Shown here one piece after another: positions 32,294 through 43,109 of a stretch of 64,000 nt of DNA. How positions within the stretch are numbered: the stretch's first letter is position 1; the number at the start of each line of letters is the position of its first letter. A program made the translations under genes and the position numbers. The stretch is from Liopterus haemorrhoidalis (taxonomy: Eukaryota > Arthropoda > Insecta > Coleoptera > Dytiscidae), in the NCBI GenBank assembly GCA_963971575.1, contig OZ020622.1, positions 33,262,301 to 33,326,300 on the forward strand. The letters run 5' to 3'. Under the pieces are notes generated by a model. The model saw nothing but the letters and a program-made list of their open reading frames with translations. It ran no database searches and was not told the origin of the DNA.

Positions 32294-33872
32294 TTGGTAC
32301 CGTATGAAACGGCACTACCTATATTTTTTGAATTCAGTTTTAATACAACATTGTGCCCTAATGTCCAATGCGACCAATATAATATAGAATGTCAATTCTT
32401 AGCCAAATTTATAAAACTGGGTATCGAAATTAAACACTGGATAATTGACCAAAATATCCTATCTTCAGATGGCCAACTAGCAGGGTGGTCTTTTCAGTTA
32501 ATATCACGGAATCATATCAAAATAATGTTTTCAAACAATCATGAGTATAATATACTTAAAGCGAAAATTACGTCAAGACCATACAATTTCTAAATTAATA
32601 AAATAAATCTAGTAGATAGTACACTAAATTGCAATAATATCACTAAAGAAAATCTAATTATAACTTACCTTGAGTTGAAAGAGTTCATTCAAAACACTGT
32701 CACAGGCTGTTTTAGCCGCAAAACGCACCCAGCTGTTCTCAATATCGAACAGATAATAACCACAACAAATAGATTTGAACGAACCATATCAAACCACGAC
32801 CGGAGACCGGCAATCTCAAATACAGTGAGATATTTCACATTTCCGGTAACAGAATGCGTTATATCTAGCAATAAAATTTTATTAGCTCTTCATATACCAA
32901 TTGTGCGAAAACACATTGCTAAAATAAAACTTCTTAATTTTGTACCCATCCCACTTGCCTGGGAAGACTTTACATGTAGCGTAGATTCAAACCAATTAGA
33001 TTTAGCAGTAGTCTCCTGGTTATCCAAGGAGGAAAAAGATATCTTTTCATTGCAATGCAATCCTTATAAAGATGAATTATGCCCATTTAATAGCGACTAC
33101 GGTAATAACATAATAGGTATTTTGTGCTCAAAGGCAGTATTACATGGAGGGAGCGCGGAAAATCTGGCTAAGATTTGTCCTATTAAATGTAGAGAATCTG
33201 AGGTTGAAAACAAGATAATAACAAAATTAACCTCAAATAATTTTATATTAACAAATATCAAACAAAATTTTGAAATTAGTTGTAATGGTAAAATTACAAA
33301 ATACAATATTACAGTAGATTATGGAGCGCTGGACGTTAGGCAATGTGAATGTAAGATCATACTAGTAAATTCGGAAACTATACAACCTGATTTTCTATGC
33401 ATAGATAGAAATACGGAACTGGACATAAAAAGAGTTGGTTATACCACCGTATGATGTCAAAAATTTCCCGACACTGGAAAGTTTGGATAAAGCTATAAAT
33501 ATTAAAGCAGTTAAATCAGAAATTAAAGATGTTGAAACAAATATCTTTGTATACACTTTGATGGTAATTGTAATTGTTTGTAACACTATTTTCGCAGCCA
33601 TGTTCGTGTACGTATTCAAAAAAGTTCAAAATTCAGGAATTAGAAATTTAGAACAAACGATTTATTTTCCAAGAATCGAAAGTAATAGAACAATAGATCA
33701 ACCTGTAATTCCTGTGAGTCAACCTGTAATTTTTAACAGGAGACCAGCACCTATTCCATTTAATTTACCGAAAAACGCTTATCTCACTCCGATACCTCCA
33801 AGTATCGCAAGTAGACATGGCAGCGGAAGTAGTGACGAACCGGAATATGTAGATATGTCAAATATCTGGTGA
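32294..33872 (+). pseudogene. Retroelement envelope-like protein gene, interrupted
   Basis: One frame runs from the edge of the left repeat to 33454, broken by a single TAA at 32591-32593. A frameshift near 33440 leads into 33435-33872. The extracellular part is Cys-containing (CPNVQC, CPFNSDYG, CPIKC, CECK). The last frame contains one strong hydrophobic segment (VYTLMVIVIVCNTIFAAMFV) of transmembrane type and a cytoplasmic tail with many Pro and acidic residues. This fits a retroelement Env glycoprotein, but I cannot name its fusion class. A clear signal peptide is not seen because the 5' end is missing. It is broken and is described only. Confidence 0.6.
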
Positions 33873-33986
33873 CCATCAAAAGTTTCAATAAAAAGTTTTA
33901 ACAATTTTTCCAGTGAACATCAAAATGTTTATTTTTTCAAAATTAGTATTTTCTTTTAAAATTGGGCCATGTGGGACCATGGCTTT

Positions 33987-33998
33987 GAAGGAGGGAGT
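33987..33998 (+). promoter_or_regulatory. Polypurine tract
   Basis: GAAGGAGGGAGT lies two bases before the TGTCACG start of the LTR. Its place and composition fit the plus-strand primer of an LTR retroelement. Confidence 0.75.
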
Positions 33999-34000
33999 AA

Positions 34001-34935
34001 TGTCACGTAGATGGGAAAAATCTAAATCTCCTTATGAGATTAGATAAACGGAAACAATTTAAAGTAAAATAGATAGACTATTGTTATGTGGACGGGCCAA
34101 TCCCCGAATTTATAAATTATAGATTCTAAAATAATAATTACAAAACTAATAAGGTATGGCATCATTAGAGTGTGCGTAATGACCATAAACCGGATATATA
34201 AATTCTCTTCAAACAAAGAAATCGGAAACCATACGAGAAAACCTCAGTGACGTTTATTGAAACCATTTGGAAAATGTATAACGCATACAACTTCCGATGT
34301 ACCATGTATAAAAAGACTCCCTAAAATACAGGGATCATCAGTTGTTCTATAGACGTTATACAGTAGTATTCAGTTCAGTTCAGTCCATCGACTCACGATG
34401 TCAAAAATGTAAGTTGTATTTAATATTTTATTAAAATAAAAGATACTCTCTGAGGTGAACTCTATTTGTTGAATAGTTCTCTGCAAGTAATTAGTTGTAT
34501 TGAATATTTAAAGGATAGTTAAATGTTTAAACGTTTGAAGTAAGTTTGAAATAAGCTAGTGATTAAAAGTTTAGCTAAGACATTTACTTAGTAGTAGATA
34601 ATTAATAAGATGCACTCAGCACATGTATTATAATTCATTTAATATAATTTTTATAATTACAAACTTAAGTGTTTAACTCTTTACTCTACCTATCACGCTC
34701 CTTGAATACAAGTCCGAGTCAGACTCCAAATCCTCTCGCAAGCCTTCCTTAACATAATAAATGTTTAGAGATTTTATATACGGCGGTGTCATCACGATCC
34801 TGACCGCAGTCCTTATCATTCTGATAGTAGGAAACTATTATTATCGAATAAACCTATATTAATCTCCTCTCGCGGTAACTGGTTTACCGCCAACTAACCG
34901 CACCTGATAACCCCTAATCAGTCTGACCCGTGACA
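34001..34935 (+). mobile_element. Full 3' LTR, 935 bp
   Basis: Starts TGTCACGTAG after the polypurine tract and ends CCCGTGACA; the terminal 7 bp are inverted. A TATAAAAAG box at about 34310 precedes CATCAGTTGTTC and TTCAGTTCAGTTCAG initiator-like words, giving a plausible U3/R. The last 46 bp recur inverted at the left edge of the unit. Confidence 0.8.
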
Positions 34936-35040
34936 ATATATTATACATTGGGCAGGCGGCATATGCCGATAATGCCCAGAATTAAATTACATTCTAAATA
35001 CAAAATGTTTTTTATCAATTAAAACAATAGATATATGTAC

Positions 35041-37290
35041 ATATAACACAAAGAAATGTACTCAAAATATAAAAAAATGATACCACCATTAATTAATTCA
35101 TTGAAAATTCAATTTTATAAAAAATCTCTTGATGAAGCTCAAAATGACCCCAAAAAAGTGTGGCAAATAGCTAATGATTCTTTAAACAACAATAAGCTTA
35201 AAATGGAAATTAAGGAAATAGATACTGAACAGTCTAAACTAACAAACAAACAACAAATTGCTGATGAGTTTAATAATTATTTTGTTAATGTTGGTGATAC
35301 ATTAGCTTCAAATATTAAAATTGATAATGAAAAGCAAAATGACTATATTAAAAATATTAATAATAATAAAAATACATTTTTCTTATGTCCAACTACAACC
35401 GGAGAGATTGAAAGTATAATTAAATCATTAAAAAACAGTACCTGCACAGTGAATGAAAATTTTAATTCAATAGTTATTAAAAAAATAAATAAAAAATTAG
35501 CTGAACCTCTATCAACATTATATAATGAATGTTTTTCTTCAGGATACTTTCCAAATGTGTTAAAAACGTCAATAGTGCACCCTATCTATAAAGGAGGTAG
35601 TAAAAATCTAGTAACTAATTATAGACCAATTACTATAACCTCATGTTTAGCTAAAGTATTAGAGAAACTAATAAAAAAGCGTTTAACTTCTTTTCTAGAA
35701 ACTAATAAAATTTTAGCGAACAATCAGTATGGTTTTCTGAGAAATAAATGTACAGAGGATGCCTTAGCAGTCCTTGCGGAATATGTTTATAGATGTTTAG
35801 ATATCTCTAAGCCATCTATTGCAGTATTTTTGGATTTAGCTAAGGCATTTGATACGGTAAATCATTCAATATTACTCAGAAAACTGGAAAAATATGGTAT
35901 AAGAGGTATTGGCTTGAAAATAATTCAAAGCTATCTAGAAAATAGAACGCAAAAAGTAACGATTGATGATTACACTAGTGAGTCATTGATTGTTAAGTGC
36001 GGTGTCCCACAGGGTACTGTGCTTGGACCTTTGTTATTTCTAGTGTATATAAACGATTTGCTACAATTAAGTAATCTACACGGCTCTATAATATCTTATG
36101 CTGATGACACAGCCTTATTAATACAATCCGATACATGGGAGGAAGTTAAGCAGAAGACTGAAGAAGATCTCTCAGAGATAAAATGCTGGTTGGATAATAA
36201 TATATTAAGTCTAAATTATACAAAATCATATTTTCTAGCCTTCTCTAATACTATAAGAACACAACCAAATTTTACAAAGCTAATAATACATGATGTTAGC
36301 TGCAATTACACTGGTTGCACTTGCCAAGTTTACGTTGAAAAAACAGATTTTGTAAAGTATCTTGGGGTATCAATTGATAGTAAAATGAATTGGAGCATAC
36401 ATATAAAAAATATTAACAACAGACTTAGAAAGTCCTATTATGTTTTTAAAATATTAAGACAATATATGCCTATAAAATTGTTATACAACTTTTATTTTGC
36501 TCTAGTACAATCTGTACTTTCATATGGATTAATTGCATGGGGGAGTGCTGCAAGTAGTTACATGCAAAGGCTAGAAATTACCCAAAAGAAAATAATTAAA
36601 ATTATATGTAAAAAACCTGTGCTTTATCCCACAAAAAAGCTTTTCGTAGAATGTAATCTATGTACAATTAAACAACTGTATCTATTATCAATAATAAAAT
36701 ACATATATAAAATACAATACCCCATACAATTTCCAACGCATGAACATAAAACTAGAAATGCTGGCAAAGCATTGCCCTATAAAGCAAATAAGACTGTAGG
36801 ACAGCGAAGTTTCATGTATTATGTTCCTAAACTCTATAATAACTTCCAAAAATTTATAACTGATAATAATATTTCAATCACAACATTTGCTGCTAATAAA
36901 ATTTCAAAATACGCTAAAATATGGATAAAAAATCTTACACAGGATGAAGTACTTAATTATTATAGAGAATAATTTTAAAACAACAAAATAATTTTAAGCA
37001 CTTAAAACCGCATCCTCAATGGATCTCTAGATGCGAATTTAAGATGCTGGTTAATCTTTAAATTTAAAAATAAATTAAATTATTCAATTTTAACTGAAAC
37101 CACACACATACTTAAGTATCTGTGGTGTTAATCCGTTTCAAAATTAAATTATATGTATTTTATATTGATAATCCTATCTCTACTTTTAAGCTAAACATTG
37201 TATTAACTCTGTATCTCTAATTATCTATCATTATGTTATTCTTGTATTTGTATTTGTATTGAAGTGGATTTTTGGTAAATAAATAAATAA
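35041..37290 (+). mobile_element. 5'-truncated LINE (CR1/Daphne-like)
   Basis: Contains one long ORF2 segment (35056-36972), a 3' UTR, TTGTATTTGTATTTG words like those at 28395, and an AAATAAATAAATAA end near 37280. The endonuclease is absent, so it is 5'-truncated. Confidence 0.75.
35056..36972 (+). CDS. LINE ORF2 reverse transcriptase, open but truncated
   Basis: An uninterrupted frame of 638 codons. It starts in the linker after the missing endonuclease (KKSLDEAQNDPKKVWQIAND). The RT motifs are YRPITITSCLAKVLEKLIKK, VFLDLAKAFDTVNHSILLRK, VPQGTVLGPLLFLVYINDL and SYADDTALL with YADD from residue 348. The C-terminal region includes QKKIIKIICKK. No stop or frameshift is seen, suggesting recent insertion. 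Without the endonuclease it cannot move by itself. Confidence 0.8.
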   Translation: MYSKYKKMIPPLINSLKIQFYKKSLDEAQNDPKKVWQIANDSLNNNKLKMEIKEIDTEQSKLTNKQQIADEFNNYFVNVGDTLASNIKIDNEKQNDYIKNINNNKNTFFLCPTTTGEIESIIKSLKNSTCTVNENFNSIVIKKINKKLAEPLSTLYNECFSSGYFPNVLKTSIVHPIYKGGSKNLVTNYRPITITSCLAKVLEKLIKKRLTSFLETNKILANNQYGFLRNKCTEDALAVLAEYVYRCLDISKPSIAVFLDLAKAFDTVNHSILLRKLEKYGIRGIGLKIIQSYLENRTQKVTIDDYTSESLIVKCGVPQGTVLGPLLFLVYINDLLQLSNLHGSIISYADDTALLIQSDTWEEVKQKTEEDLSEIKCWLDNNILSLNYTKSYFLAFSNTIRTQPNFTKLIIHDVSCNYTGCTCQVYVEKTDFVKYLGVSIDSKMNWSIHIKNINNRLRKSYYVFKILRQYMPIKLLYNFYFALVQSVLSYGLIAWGSAASSYMQRLEITQKKIIKIICKKPVLYPTKKLFVECNLCTIKQLYLLSIIKYIYKIQYPIQFPTHEHKTRNAGKALPYKANKTVGQRSFMYYVPKLYNNFQKFITDNNISITTFAANKISKYAKIWIKNLTQDEVLNYYRE

Positions 37291-37308
37291 TACAAACATT
37301 TAAACAAT

Positions 37309-38959
37309 TTAATTTAACATAGACGCATCTAGTCTATTTTTGAAATTATTGACAGTTTCAGCATTAACAACATTTTCAGATAAGGAATTCCACAGATTTA
37401 CAATTCTGTTACATAAAAAGTGTTCTCTACAATTTTTCTTAAATTTACGTTTGACAAGTTTGTGGCGATGTCCTCTTAAATGGTTGACTTGACTGAACTT
37501 GAAGAAGTGTCTCATATCTAGTGAATAATAATTATTTATTATTTTAAAAGTTTCAATCAAGTCCCCACGGGAACGTCTTTGTGATAAGGAAGTCAAATTA
37601 AGTTTGTTCAGCCTTTCACTATAAGGCAAACATTTCAAAGCGATAGGGATTTTAGTAGCTCTGCGTTGTACTTTCTCTAAAAGGTCAACGTCTTTTTTAA
37701 GATTTGGATTCCATGCAACTATTGCGTGTTCTAATAGAGGCCGAACATAAGATCTGTACAATTTACGAAACAAAGCAACACTCATATTTTTGAAAGTTTT
37801 TCTGATTATGTACAAACGCGAATTGGCTCTCTTAGTTACTGCAGTAGATTGTAAAGTCCATTTTAAATTATCAGTTACAATTACTCCCAAATCAGATTGA
37901 CTGCTGACACTGTTAAGAGGAGTGCCGTTCACTATGTAATTTAAGCGGGGGTTATTACGACCCATATGCAGGATGCTACATTTTGAGGTGTTAAGAGAAA
38001 GGCACCACTCTTCACACCATGAAATCACTCGATTTAAGTCATTTTGTATACACATATAGTCTGTCTGGGGGTTGTTGAAAAATTTGGTATCATCTGCATA
38101 CGAAAGAGCAGGTGAAGAAATACACTTAGAGAGATCACTTATGTACGCAATGAAGAGTATGGGACCTAGCACACTTCCTTGTGGTACGCCGCTTATCACT
38201 GGGAATTTATTTGAAAGATTTTCACCAATGCGCACACAGAAGCATCGGTCACTGAGGTAAGACTTAATCCACTGTAGGAGTTTACCGCGCACAAATGTTC
38301 GAGTTTGGTAATAAGTCTATTATGTGGAACACGATCAAATGCTTTTTCAAAGTCAAGATACACTACATCAACAGGTTCGTTCGAGTCGAGGCTCGAGGAC
38401 CACATGTTCACTGCACTGAGAAGGTTGGTAGTGACAGAACGGCCAGGGATAAAACCGTGCTGATTTTCAGGTATAATGTCGTTTTCTAGAAGAAACTGCA
38501 TGAGCTGGTCCGCAATAATTCTTTCGGCAATTTTACATATTGCTGAGGTGAGGCTGATAGGACGATAATTAGATACTGCAAACTTATCACCTTTCTTGAA
38601 AATCGGTGTCACAGCAGCTTGTTTCCAACTGGTTGGAAGAGTACCTTCAGACAGAGTTTTAGTAAATAGATCCGATAATGGTGCAGCTAGTAATTCAGCG
38701 CAGTTCTTCAAAAAGCAGGGGTGGATTTTATCGGGACCTGGAGAAGTGTTACAGTCTAGTTTTTGGAGTACTTCTAGCACTTTCGACGGAGAAAAGTCTA
38801 TGCTTTCCAAAGAGTTGGCATCTCGGGGAATAAGAAATATGTATGGAACACTTTTAGGTACTTCAGCGAAAGTTGTACTGAAAAATTTTGCGAAACAGTT
38901 GGCTATGTCGAAGTGGTTTTCAATCAGATGACCATGGTTGTCACGCAGAATTGGGAGGG
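37309..38959 (-). pseudogene. CR1/Rex-type LINE ORF2, 5'-truncated, one frameshift
   Basis: On the minus strand the frame is open from the (TA)n edge at 38959 to about 38280, reading [57 protein letters not shown] and VVYLDFEKAFDRVPHN. After a frameshift near 38280 the frame to 37309 has VPQGSVLGPILFIAYISDL, LSYADDTKFF and the C-terminal block RRSRGDLIETFKIIN, with the closing FKNRLDASMLN. The RGDLIE...RGH...NLWNSL pattern is characteristic of CR1/Rex-related LINEs. Only the single shift breaks this copy. Confidence 0.8.
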
Positions 38960-38960
38960 A

Positions 38961-38963
<3 letters not shown>

Positions 38964-39047
<84 letters not shown>

Positions 39048-39050
39048 GGA

Positions 39051-39132
<82 letters not shown>
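38964..39132. repeat. (TA)n microsatellite, about 170 bp
   Basis: Pure (TA)n apart from one GTATATGGAAACATATAT interruption. It separates the CR1-type LINE from the first Penelope-like element and is the left flank of the latter. Confidence 0.95.
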
Positions 39133-39135
<3 letters not shown>

Positions 39136-39189
39136 AGAAATAAAAATTCTTATTTACTCGTCAAAATTTATTAATTAAAATATACTAAG

Positions 39190-39223
39190 AGACGTTTCGA
39201 CTGTGAAATCCAATCATCTTCAG
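39190..39223 (-). ncRNA. Hammerhead-ribozyme-like motif, PLE family A
   Basis: Minus strand reads CTGAAGAT, then a stem of GATTG/CAGTC with a 7-base loop, then GAAAC and GTC. This is the CUGANGA box, stem II, GAAA box order of a hammerhead with a minimal stem III. One stem II pair has become G-U. Confidence 0.65.
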
Positions 39224-39386
39224 TCTATAAATAAAATACAAGGTTTTATAATTTTTATAAAAACAGTCATAAAAATAAAATGAAACATTAAATGTTAAAA
39301 ATATATAAAAAATCAAGTTAAAAAATATAAAAAAAGAACATACTAAGTAAACAAAGAAGAAATACAGAACAAAAAATCTTCAAATA

Positions 39387-39974
39387 GTGAAAAAAGAGTT
39401 TAAAATCAACAACTACCCTGCAAATATTATCAACAACTGTATCAAAAAAAGAATATGGAAAGCTTATAACACAAATCTAACTAATAATAATCCCAATCCT
39501 AACAACTACCTTAGCTTTCCATATCACAATACTGAGTTCTTGCATTACAAAAACATTTTTAAAACATTTGATATTAAGTTAGCCTTCAGCTCCGATAATA
39601 ATAACAATCGTAATTTTTCTAAACTTAAAACCAACATTCCCATACTTGAAACGCCCAATGTTGTTTACGAAATACCGTGTAATGTATGTGATAAAAGCTA
39701 CATAGGAACGACACAACAAATTTTGAAAAAACGCCTGTACCAGCACAAAAGTGACGTTAGATTTAAACCTAATTCCACAGCTTTAGTAGTACATACTAAC
39801 AGCACAGGTCACATTTTTAATTATGAGAATGTACAAATTTTAGACAAAGAAAGTCACTTGCAAAAAAGAATGATCTCAGAGATGCTGCACATTCATGCCG
39901 CCAAAGATAAATGTGTTAACAAGAAAACAGACACGGTCGGGTTAGATAAATCATATTTTAAACTTATTTCCTAG
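39387..39974 (+). pseudogene. PLE family A GIY-YIG endonuclease fragment
   Basis: The frame covers the RT-to-endonuclease linker and the GIY-YIG domain: VVYEIPCNVCDKSYIGTT with the paired VYEIPC and YIG elements, then LKKRLYQHKSD with the conserved Arg and His, and a C-terminal HIHAAKDKCVNKKTD. The RT core is missing. The segment is nearly identical to the opposite-strand copy at 41191-41778. Confidence 0.85.
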
Positions 39975-40454
39975 TCATCAGCTGATTGTCATTTTCTTGT
40001 TACATTTTGTCTTTGGCTTATCAGCATATGACGTATGGCTGTCTAGGTGTCGTGTTAGTAACGGATTGTCTGTCCGATACAACATGTCGCACCACCACGT
40101 ATTTCCAGTGGTCTAGTTTTGGCAATGTTGAAGTTTTTTATTTTATAGTTCAATTTACTTTAGGTAAGTTTTTCCAGTTAAGAACACTTCCTTTTTCGTC
40201 ATATTTTTGTATGTATATGGTTTTTCTATGATTCTAAGATCTTTTTTAATAGTATTCATATTTTTAATTTTTGACTTACAAAATGGTGCTAGGCGCCATT
40301 TTTTAATTTTTTTTTTATAATTTCAAGTTGTTATCTATTTATTGTTTATAATTATTGTTTCAAATTCTTCTTTGTTTACTTAGTATGTTCTTTTTTTATA
40401 TTTTTTAACTTGATTTTTTATAAAAATTGTAAAACCTTGTATTTTATTTATAGA

Positions 40455-40488
40455 CTGAAGATGACTGGATTTCACAGTCGAAACGTCT
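40455..40488 (+). ncRNA. Hammerhead-ribozyme-like motif, PLE family A
   Basis: CTGAAGAT is followed by GACTG, loop GATTTCA, CAGTC and GAAACGTC. The upstream TATAGA and downstream TCTTAGTATA can form a short stem I with one bulge. All core positions C3, G5, A6, G8, A9, G12, A13 and A14 are present; one extra base lies between A9 and stem II. Confidence 0.75.
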
Positions 40489-40573
40489 CTTAGTATATTT
40501 TAATTAGTACATTTTGACGAGTAAATAAGAATTTTTATTTCTCCTTATACGATTTTCGTCAAGAACTACATTC

Positions 40574-40577
<4 letters not shown>

Positions 40578-40615
<38 letters not shown>

Positions 40616-40712
40616 ATATATATAAACATATATATATATATATATATAGTTGAATGTAGTTCTTGACGAAAATCGTATAAGGAGAAATAAAAATGAAACA
40701 AGAACTACATTC

Positions 40713-40751
<39 letters not shown>

Positions 40752-40786
40752 TATATATATATGTTTATATATATGTTTATATATAT

Positions 40787-40836
<50 letters not shown>

Positions 40837-40903
40837 ATATATATAAACATATATATAAACATATATATATAAACATATATATATATATATATATATAGTT
40901 CAA
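40578..40903. repeat. (TA)n tract with palindromic TATGTTTATATA units and a terminal-repeat stub
   Basis: Two (TA)n/TATGTTTATATA palindromic tracts flank a short inverted stub (about 40649-40718) that repeats the outer end of the family A terminal repeat, GTAGTTCTTGACGAAAATCG. The stub contains both orientations of ACTACATTCAAC. Confidence 0.85.
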
Positions 40904-40985
40904 TGTAGTTCTTGACGAAAATCGTATAAGGAGAAATAAAAATTCTTATTTACTCGTCAAAATGTATTAATTAAAATATACTAAG

Positions 40986-41019
40986 AGACGTTTCGACTGT
41001 GAAATCCAGTCATCTTCAG
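40986..41019 (-). ncRNA. Hammerhead-ribozyme-like motif, PLE family A
   Basis: Same motif as 40455-40488 on the minus strand, with identical stem II (GACTG/CAGTC) and boxes. Confidence 0.75.
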
Positions 41020-41190
41020 TCTATAAATAAACTTCAACATTGCCAAAACTAGACCACTGGAAATACGTGGTGGTGCGACATGTTGTATCGGACAGACAAT
41101 CCGTTACTAACACGACACCTAGACAGCCATACGTCATATGCTGATAAGCCAAAGACAAAATGTAACAAGAAAATGACAATCAGCTGATGA

Positions 41191-42402
41191 CTAGGAAATA
41201 AGTTTAAAATATGATTTATCTAACCCGACCGTGTCTGTTTTCTTGTTAACACATTTATCTTTGGCGGCATGAATGTGCAGCATCTCTGAGATCATTCTTT
41301 TTTGCAAGTGACTTTCTTTGTCTAAAATTTTTACATTCTCATAATTAAAAATGTGACCTGTGCTGTTAGTATGTACTACTAAAGCTGTGGAATTAGGTTT
41401 AAATCTAACGTCACTTTTGTGCTGGTACAGGCGTTTTTTCAAAATTTGTTGAGTCGTTCCTATGTAGCTTTTATCACATACATTACACGGTATTTCGTAA
41501 ACAACATTGGGCGTTTCAAGTATGGGAATGTTGGTTTTAAGTTTAGAAAAATTACGATTGTTATTATTATCGGAGCTGAAGGCTAACTTAATATCAAATG
41601 TTTTAAAAATGTTTTTGTAATGCAAGAACTCAGTATTGTGATATGGAAAGCTAAGGTAGTTGTTAGGATTGGGATTATTATTAGTTAGATTTGTGTTATA
41701 AGCTTTCCATATTCTTTTTTTGATACAGTTGTTGATAATATTTGCAGGGTAGTTGTTGATTTTAAACTCTTTTTTCACTATTTGAAGATTTTTTGTTCTG
41801 TATTTCGGATGGGACAACTTTATCGCTCTATCCAACACATTATTGAGGGTGTTAATTTTTAGTGAGGTAGGGTGGTTGGAAAAATAATTGAAATAGCGCC
41901 AACTGTGGGTACTTTTTTGGTACCAATCAGTGATAATAGAGTTGTCCTGCGAACGTATCAATAACACATCCATAAAAGCAATTTTACCATTCTCTTCTTC
42001 CTCATGCGTAAAATTTAAGCGGGGGTGGAAGGCATTGAAACTTTCAACCAAGGTGTTGATTAAGTATTTGGGATATACTACAATTATGTCATCCACATAT
42101 CGGTAATATAAAAGGGGCGAAATAGGTCAATTATTTAGACATTGGGATTCAAGTTCCTCCATGACCAGATTTGCTACCACACTGGAAATAGGACTACCCA
42201 TGGCATAACCATGTGTCTGAGCATACAATTTATCGAACGCTTTGAAATACGTGTTGTTCAGGCAAAATCTAGTACCTGTCAAGAACTCAGTTTTAGACAG
42301 AGGGGTGAAGTCTTGGATTTGGTCCCATTTTTCCTCAATAATATTAAGTGCCAGATCAATGGGAATGTTAGTGTATAACGATTCAACATCTAGCGAGAGC
42401 AT
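41191..42402 (-). pseudogene. PLE family A RT (partial) plus GIY-YIG endonuclease
   Basis: The first part has LSLDVESLYTNIPIDLAL (first catalytic Asp) and the YAMGSPISSVVANLVMEEL block. An in-frame TGA at 42129-42127 comes ten codons before the catalytic YVDD. The remaining frame carries VDDIIVVYP, KIAFMDVLL, WRYFNYFSNHP and the GIY-YIG domain at its end. The 5' half of the protein is cut off at the (TA)n tract. Confidence 0.85.
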
Positions 42403-42409
42403 AATGTGG

Positions 42410-42411
<2 letters not shown>

Positions 42412-42482
<71 letters not shown>
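42412..42482. repeat. (TA)n microsatellite
   Basis: Uninterrupted (TA)n of about 70 bp between the family A RT truncation point and a Gypsy fragment. Confidence 0.95.
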
Positions 42483-42484
<2 letters not shown>

Positions 42485-42912
42485 GGCTTTAAGGGCTTCT
42501 AAGTATAAAAAAAAGTACCCCCAAAAGTGGTTGTGGGTTAGAGTGAAGTTCGCAATAAATCTATAAGATAATTTATTGAAAATTAAATAATACATTTAAC
42601 ACTAAGAACAAAATAATTTAGTTATGGCTACTTCACGCGTCTACTTCCTTCCACACTACAATGTGTACTCTTCAATGTCGGTGAGGATGTTGGGCGCGGT
42701 GCGGGGACACATGTTTGGTTGTCCAAGGGCGGCGTAAATCCTACAACTCGGCCAGCCTGCTCTTCATCCGACTCGGATGTATAGTTGTCATCAGCCCATG
42801 GCTTCATCTGGTTGGCACTGGATGATGTTACTCTTGGGCCGTCGCCGCTGCCTATACGCTGCATCCCGATATCCTTTCCTTTAACAAAAATAACTTTATA
42901 GGGACCAAGGAA
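42483..42912 (-). pseudogene. Gypsy-type pol C-terminus and 3' flank
   Basis: On the minus strand the frame enters as GPYKVIFVKGKDIG and continues GDGPRVTSSSANQMKPWADD before an acidic tail to 42628. A GPY-type step followed by xxVxxNQ(M/L)KPW is the end of a Gypsy integrase. The region from 42627 to 42483 would be its 3' non-coding part. It is cut at 42913 by the family B terminal repeat. Confidence 0.55.
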
Positions 42913-43065
42913 TTTTCATCTATGAAGTTTCTTTATTTGCGTTCGGTTCCGTTTTACATAACGTTTAGTTATTCTACATCCATGTGTCTCACTTAAGTAT
43001 TTCAGTAAGTAACATATAAACTAGGGTTATGTATACATAACTAACTGCATTTAATGTTTGTTTGT

Positions 43066-43109
43066 AGACCTTGAATAAAGTTAGCGAATGGCTAACGAAA
43101 TATAGGCCT
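43066..43109 (+). ncRNA. Hammerhead-like stem-loop, PLE family B, left repeat
   Basis: AGACC, then TTGAATAAA, then GTTAGC, loop GAATG, GCTAAC, GAAATATA and GGCCT. The order matches the hammerhead motifs of families A and C, but the CUGANGA box has become UUGAAUAAA. Stem I (AGACC/GGCCT) has one mismatch. Confidence 0.45.

Larger units (their letters stand above)
32252..34935 (+). mobile_element. Env-only retroelement unit with inverted LTR ends
   Basis: The unit begins with 46 bp (32252-32297) that are the perfect reverse complement of its last 46 bp (34890-34935). It starts TGTCACGGGTCAG and ends CTGACCCGTGACA. ATATAT flanks both sides (32246-32251 and 34936-34941), although the target is an (AT)n tract. 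Inside are an env-like gene, a polypurine tract and a full 3' LTR; gag, protease, RT and integrase are absent. Both outer ends therefore look like the U5 end of one LTR. Confidence 0.75.
39133..40577 (+). mobile_element. Penelope-like element family A, partial plus-strand copy
   Basis: An inverted terminal-repeat piece (39133-39370), a coding remnant with GIY-YIG endonuclease (39387-39974), a 3' UTR, and the terminal repeat in forward orientation (about 40340-40577). The two terminal repeats are inverted to each other, the usual PLE arrangement. The element is bounded by (TA)n on both sides. Confidence 0.85.
40904..42411 (-). mobile_element. Penelope-like element family A, partial minus-strand copy
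   Basis: Runs from an RT fragment at a (TA)n edge (42411) through the GIY-YIG domain to a terminal repeat at about 40904-41030. Compared with the plus copy, about 300 bp of 3' UTR and terminal repeat are deleted between TGTTGAAGTTT and ATTTATAGACTG. The two copies form a large inverted arrangement around 40.58-40.90 kb. Confidence 0.85.

Noticed and set aside
32252..34935. A TIR-type DNA transposon or Maverick
   Set aside because: The long inverted ends suggested this at first, but the right end is the end of a standard LTR preceded by a polypurine tract, and there is no transposase, integrase or viral capsid gene.
38888..39174. Long open frames made of alternating Ile and Tyr
   Set aside because: They are translations of the (TA)n tract and have no coding meaning. 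The same applies to the frames at 40572-40898 and 42410-42595.
42142..42502. Plus-strand frames opposite the family A RT
   Set aside because: Antisense of the RT gene and partly (TA)n.
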